Translations under genes and position numbers: made by a program
Origin: Pseudomonadota bacterium
GTDB taxonomy: Bacteria > Pseudomonadota > Gammaproteobacteria > GCA-001735895
Assembly (NCBI GenBank): GCA_022545625.1
Contig: JACZQS010000125.1
Location: forward strand, 1-7,048
Direction of reading: 5' to 3'
DNA length: 7,048 nt
The notes under the pieces: model-generated
Seen by the model: the letters and a program-made list of their open reading frames with translations, nothing else
The model's database searches: none
What the model was told of the DNA's origin: nothing
Shown: positions 5,443-7,048 of the stretch, piece after piece
Layout of the letters: each line of letters starts with the position of its first letter
How positions within the stretch are numbered: the first letter of the stretch is position 1

Positions 5443-6819
5443 ATGAGTAAAAACACGGAAATTACCCGCCTCACCCCACACGGCCAAATGGAAATTCTCT
5501 CACAGCTGGAGGTAGGTCAACTCAAACAGGATAGCGAACACGATAGCAGTTACGATATCTATCGGCGCTGCTCACTGGCGGTACTCAATGTTGGCAGCGT
5601 CGTCGACGATAGCAAACAGGTACTTGAGCAATACAAGGATTTCAATATTCGCGTGGTATCCCAGGAACGCGGAATTAAGCTCGAATTCGAAAATGCGCCA
5701 AGCAGTGCCTACGTCGATGGCCAGATCATTACCGGCATCCAGGAACAGTTATTTTCGGTATTACGCGATATTGTCTATATCAAAAACCAGATCGAAACCA
5801 ATCAGATTTTTGACCTGGGCAAGCAAGATGGTATTACCAACGCAGTATTTCACATTCTGCGCAACGCCAGTGTCCTGATTCCCGAAACCGAGCCGAACCT
5901 GGTGGTATGTTGGGGTGGTCATTCGATCAGCCGTGCCGAATACGACTACACCAAGGAAGTTGGATATGAACTTGGTCTGCGCGGCATGAACATTTGCACT
6001 GGCTGTGGCACAGGTGCGATGAAGGGTCCGATGAAAGGCGCAACTATCGGTCATAGCAAACAACGCACTTATCGTGGACGCTATATCGGAATGAGCGAAC
6101 CCGGCATAATCGCCGCTGAATCACCAAATCCAATCGTCAACGAACTGGTTATCATGCCGGACATTGAAAAAAGACTGGAAGGTTTCGTGCGAACCGGGCA
6201 TGGAATTATTGTATTTCCCGGTGGCGTTGGAACCGCCGAGGAGATTTTGTATATCCTCGGGGTACTGCTCAATCCGGCAAATCGTGATATACCCTTCCCG
6301 CTCATTTTCACCGGGCCCGATAGCTCGAAGGATTATTTTGACAAGATCGACCAGTTTGTGAAATTGACACTCGGCCGCGAAGCCCAGCAGCTTTATCAAA
6401 TCATAATCAATGATCCGGTAAGGGTGGCCCGTGAAATTACTACCGGGATTGAATCAGTAAGAAACTTCAGACGCCAGAATAGCGATGCCTACTACTTCAA
6501 CTGGATACTGGAAATTGATCAGGAGTTTCAACTACCATTTCACCCGACACACGAAAACGTTGCTAAATTACATCTCGACTCTGGGCTGCCAAAACACCAA
6601 CTGGCGGCATCATTGCGCCAGGCATTTTCAGCTATCGTCAGCGGAAATATCAAGGAAAGCGGTATTCGTGCGATTGAACAATACGGCCCTTTTGAGATTC
6701 GCGGTGAGCAGAAAATCATGCGATCACTCGACGACCTGCTCAAATCTTTTGTACAACAGGAACGAATGAAAGTCCCCAGCAGCCGGTATTCACCCTGTTA
6801 TCAAATAATTGGTGATTAA
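5443..6819 (+). CDS. ppnN: Nucleotide 5'-monophosphate nucleosidase PpnN (YgdH, LOG family)
   Basis: PpnN cleaves purine and pyrimidine nucleoside monophosphates to free base and ribose 5-phosphate. In E. coli it is activated by (p)ppGpp and acts in nucleotide recycling and stress tolerance. The 458 residues align end to end with E. coli PpnN (454 aa) as I recall it. The N-terminal domain has LTPHGQMEILSQLEV and SLAVLNVGS. The central LOG Rossmann domain has VVCWGGHSI (154-162), CTGCGTGAMKGPMKGA (185-200), PNPIVNELVIMPDIEKRLE and the signature PGGVGTAEE (259-267). The C-terminal domain has GIRAIEQYGPFEI and ends CYQIIGD. One residue differs in a conserved loop: GCGTGAM here, GCGPGAM in E. coli. 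ATG 5443 fits the family N-terminus although no Shine-Dalgarno is visible. A MOSC gene starts 53 nt downstream. Cytoplasmic. Confidence 0.96.
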   Translation: MSKNTEITRLTPHGQMEILSQLEVGQLKQDSEHDSSYDIYRRCSLAVLNVGSVVDDSKQVLEQYKDFNIRVVSQERGIKLEFENAPSSAYVDGQIITGIQEQLFSVLRDIVYIKNQIETNQIFDLGKQDGITNAVFHILRNASVLIPETEPNLVVCWGGHSISRAEYDYTKEVGYELGLRGMNICTGCGTGAMKGPMKGATIGHSKQRTYRGRYIGMSEPGIIAAESPNPIVNELVIMPDIEKRLEGFVRTGHGIIVFPGGVGTAEEILYILGVLLNPANRDIPFPLIFTGPDSSKDYFDKIDQFVKLTLGREAQQLYQIIINDPVRVAREITTGIESVRNFRRQNSDAYYFNWILEIDQEFQLPFHPTHENVAKLHLDSGLPKHQLAASLRQAFSAIVSGNIKESGIRAIEQYGPFEIRGEQKIMRSLDDLLKSFVQQERMKVPSSRYSPCYQIIGD

Positions 6820-6834
6820 ATGAATCAATTATTT
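6803..6834. terminator. AT-rich inverted repeat over the ppnN stop
   Basis: AAATAATTG (6803-6811) and CAATTATTT (6826-6834) are a perfect 9-bp inverted repeat flanking 14 nt. An inner GATT/AATC pair (6814-6817, 6823-6826) could replace the innermost pair. The stop codon TAA (6817-6819) sits in the loop. The stem is AT-rich and no further T-run follows, so termination would be weak; RNA 3'-end protection or a protein site are alternatives. Confidence 0.4.
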
Positions 6835-6844
6835 CGGTTACAAT
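6816..6844 (+). promoter_or_regulatory. Possible promoter of the MOSC gene
   Basis: TTAAAT (6816-6821), 17-bp spacer, TACAAT (6839-6844, 5 of 6 to the -10 consensus). The start would fall near 6851, about 22 nt before the ATG at 6873. The -35 is poor and it overlaps the inverted repeat at the ppnN end, so read-through from ppnN is an equal possibility. Confidence 0.3.
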
Positions 6845-6872
6845 TGACTGACTAAAGTTACTCCAAAGCTAA

Positions 6873-7048
6873 ATGAGCACACTCAAATCTATCGCTATCA
6901 AAACGGCTCCAAGGGCACCGATGCAAGAGCAGGAAAGAGCCGAAATCACTATTGAGAAAGGCATTACCGGAGATTTACGGGGCTCACAGGCAGGCCGCCA
7001 AATTACCATTCTTTGCGAATCGGCCTGGCAAAATACCTGCGACGCGGT
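6873..7048 (+). CDS. MOSC-domain protein, N-terminal part (cut by window end)
   Basis: This frame opens at ATG 6873 and runs to the window edge without a stop, giving 58 residues. The start MSTLKSIAIKTAPRAPMQ, then ITIEKGITGDLRGSQAGRQ, then ITILCESAW matches the beginning of a stand-alone MOSC domain: a 'G(I/L).GD.RG' motif, then 'RQ(V/I)T(L/I)L....W'. MOSC domains occur in molybdenum-cofactor sulfurases and in YiiM, where a conserved cysteine further on handles sulfur or metal ligands; that part lies beyond the window. It follows ppnN by 53 nt on the same strand with no strong terminator between. There is no clear Shine-Dalgarno. An in-frame ATG at residue 17 is possible but would remove the domain's first strand. 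Confidence 0.8.
   Translation, partial: MSTLKSIAIKTAPRAPMQEQERAEITIEKGITGDLRGSQAGRQITILCESAWQNTCDA

Noticed and set aside
5761..6063. 100-codon minus-strand ORF inside ppnN
   Set aside because: It is a shadow of the clearly coding ppnN frame, with no protein family resemblance.

Overview
The window looks like chromosomal DNA of a free-living, probably marine or environmental gammaproteobacterium. GC content is moderate, genes are closely packed, the PpnN-type nucleosidase matches E. coli YgdH over its whole length, and there is a NudC, a GcvA/GcdR-type LysR regulator and a DUF1127 protein. The lineage is inferred from protein types only. I see no IS element, phage gene, CRISPR array, tRNA or rRNA.

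Layout. (1) 35-964, minus strand: LysR-type regulator, divergent from (2) 1084-1548, plus strand: an unusually long DUF1127 protein. Their ~120-bp intergenic region holds two good sigma70-type promoters on opposite strands whose -35 boxes overlap, plus a perfect 7-bp inverted repeat over the lysR -10. (3) 4350 down to 1570, minus strand: an apparent operon of family III (CaiB/BaiF) CoA-transferase, small TPR protein and NudC NADH pyrophosphatase. nudC converges on the DUF1127 gene with a GC-rich hairpin between them. (4) ~4351-4751: about 400 bp without a convincing gene. (5) 4752-5354, minus strand: a 200-aa protein with a conserved N-terminal domain and a Pro-rich repetitive tail, divergent from (6) 5443-6819, plus strand: ppnN. 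(7) 6873 to the window end: the start of a MOSC-domain protein.

How the genes may work together. NudC hydrolyses NADH/NAD to NMN(H) and AMP (and can remove NAD caps from RNA). PpnN splits nucleoside monophosphates to base plus ribose 5-phosphate. Both belong to nucleotide turnover, but they lie in different transcription units. The CoA-transferase has no recognisable pathway partners here, so its substrate stays open. The LysR gene most likely regulates itself and the divergent DUF1127 gene.

I do not see a clear new multi-gene system. The points most worth a second look are the overlapping divergent promoters with phased ATAG half-sites, the start region of the TPR gene (a 10-codon mini-ORF with a strong Shine-Dalgarno and ATGA overlap), the loss of a cysteine pair in that protein, and the repeat-tailed protein opposite ppnN.
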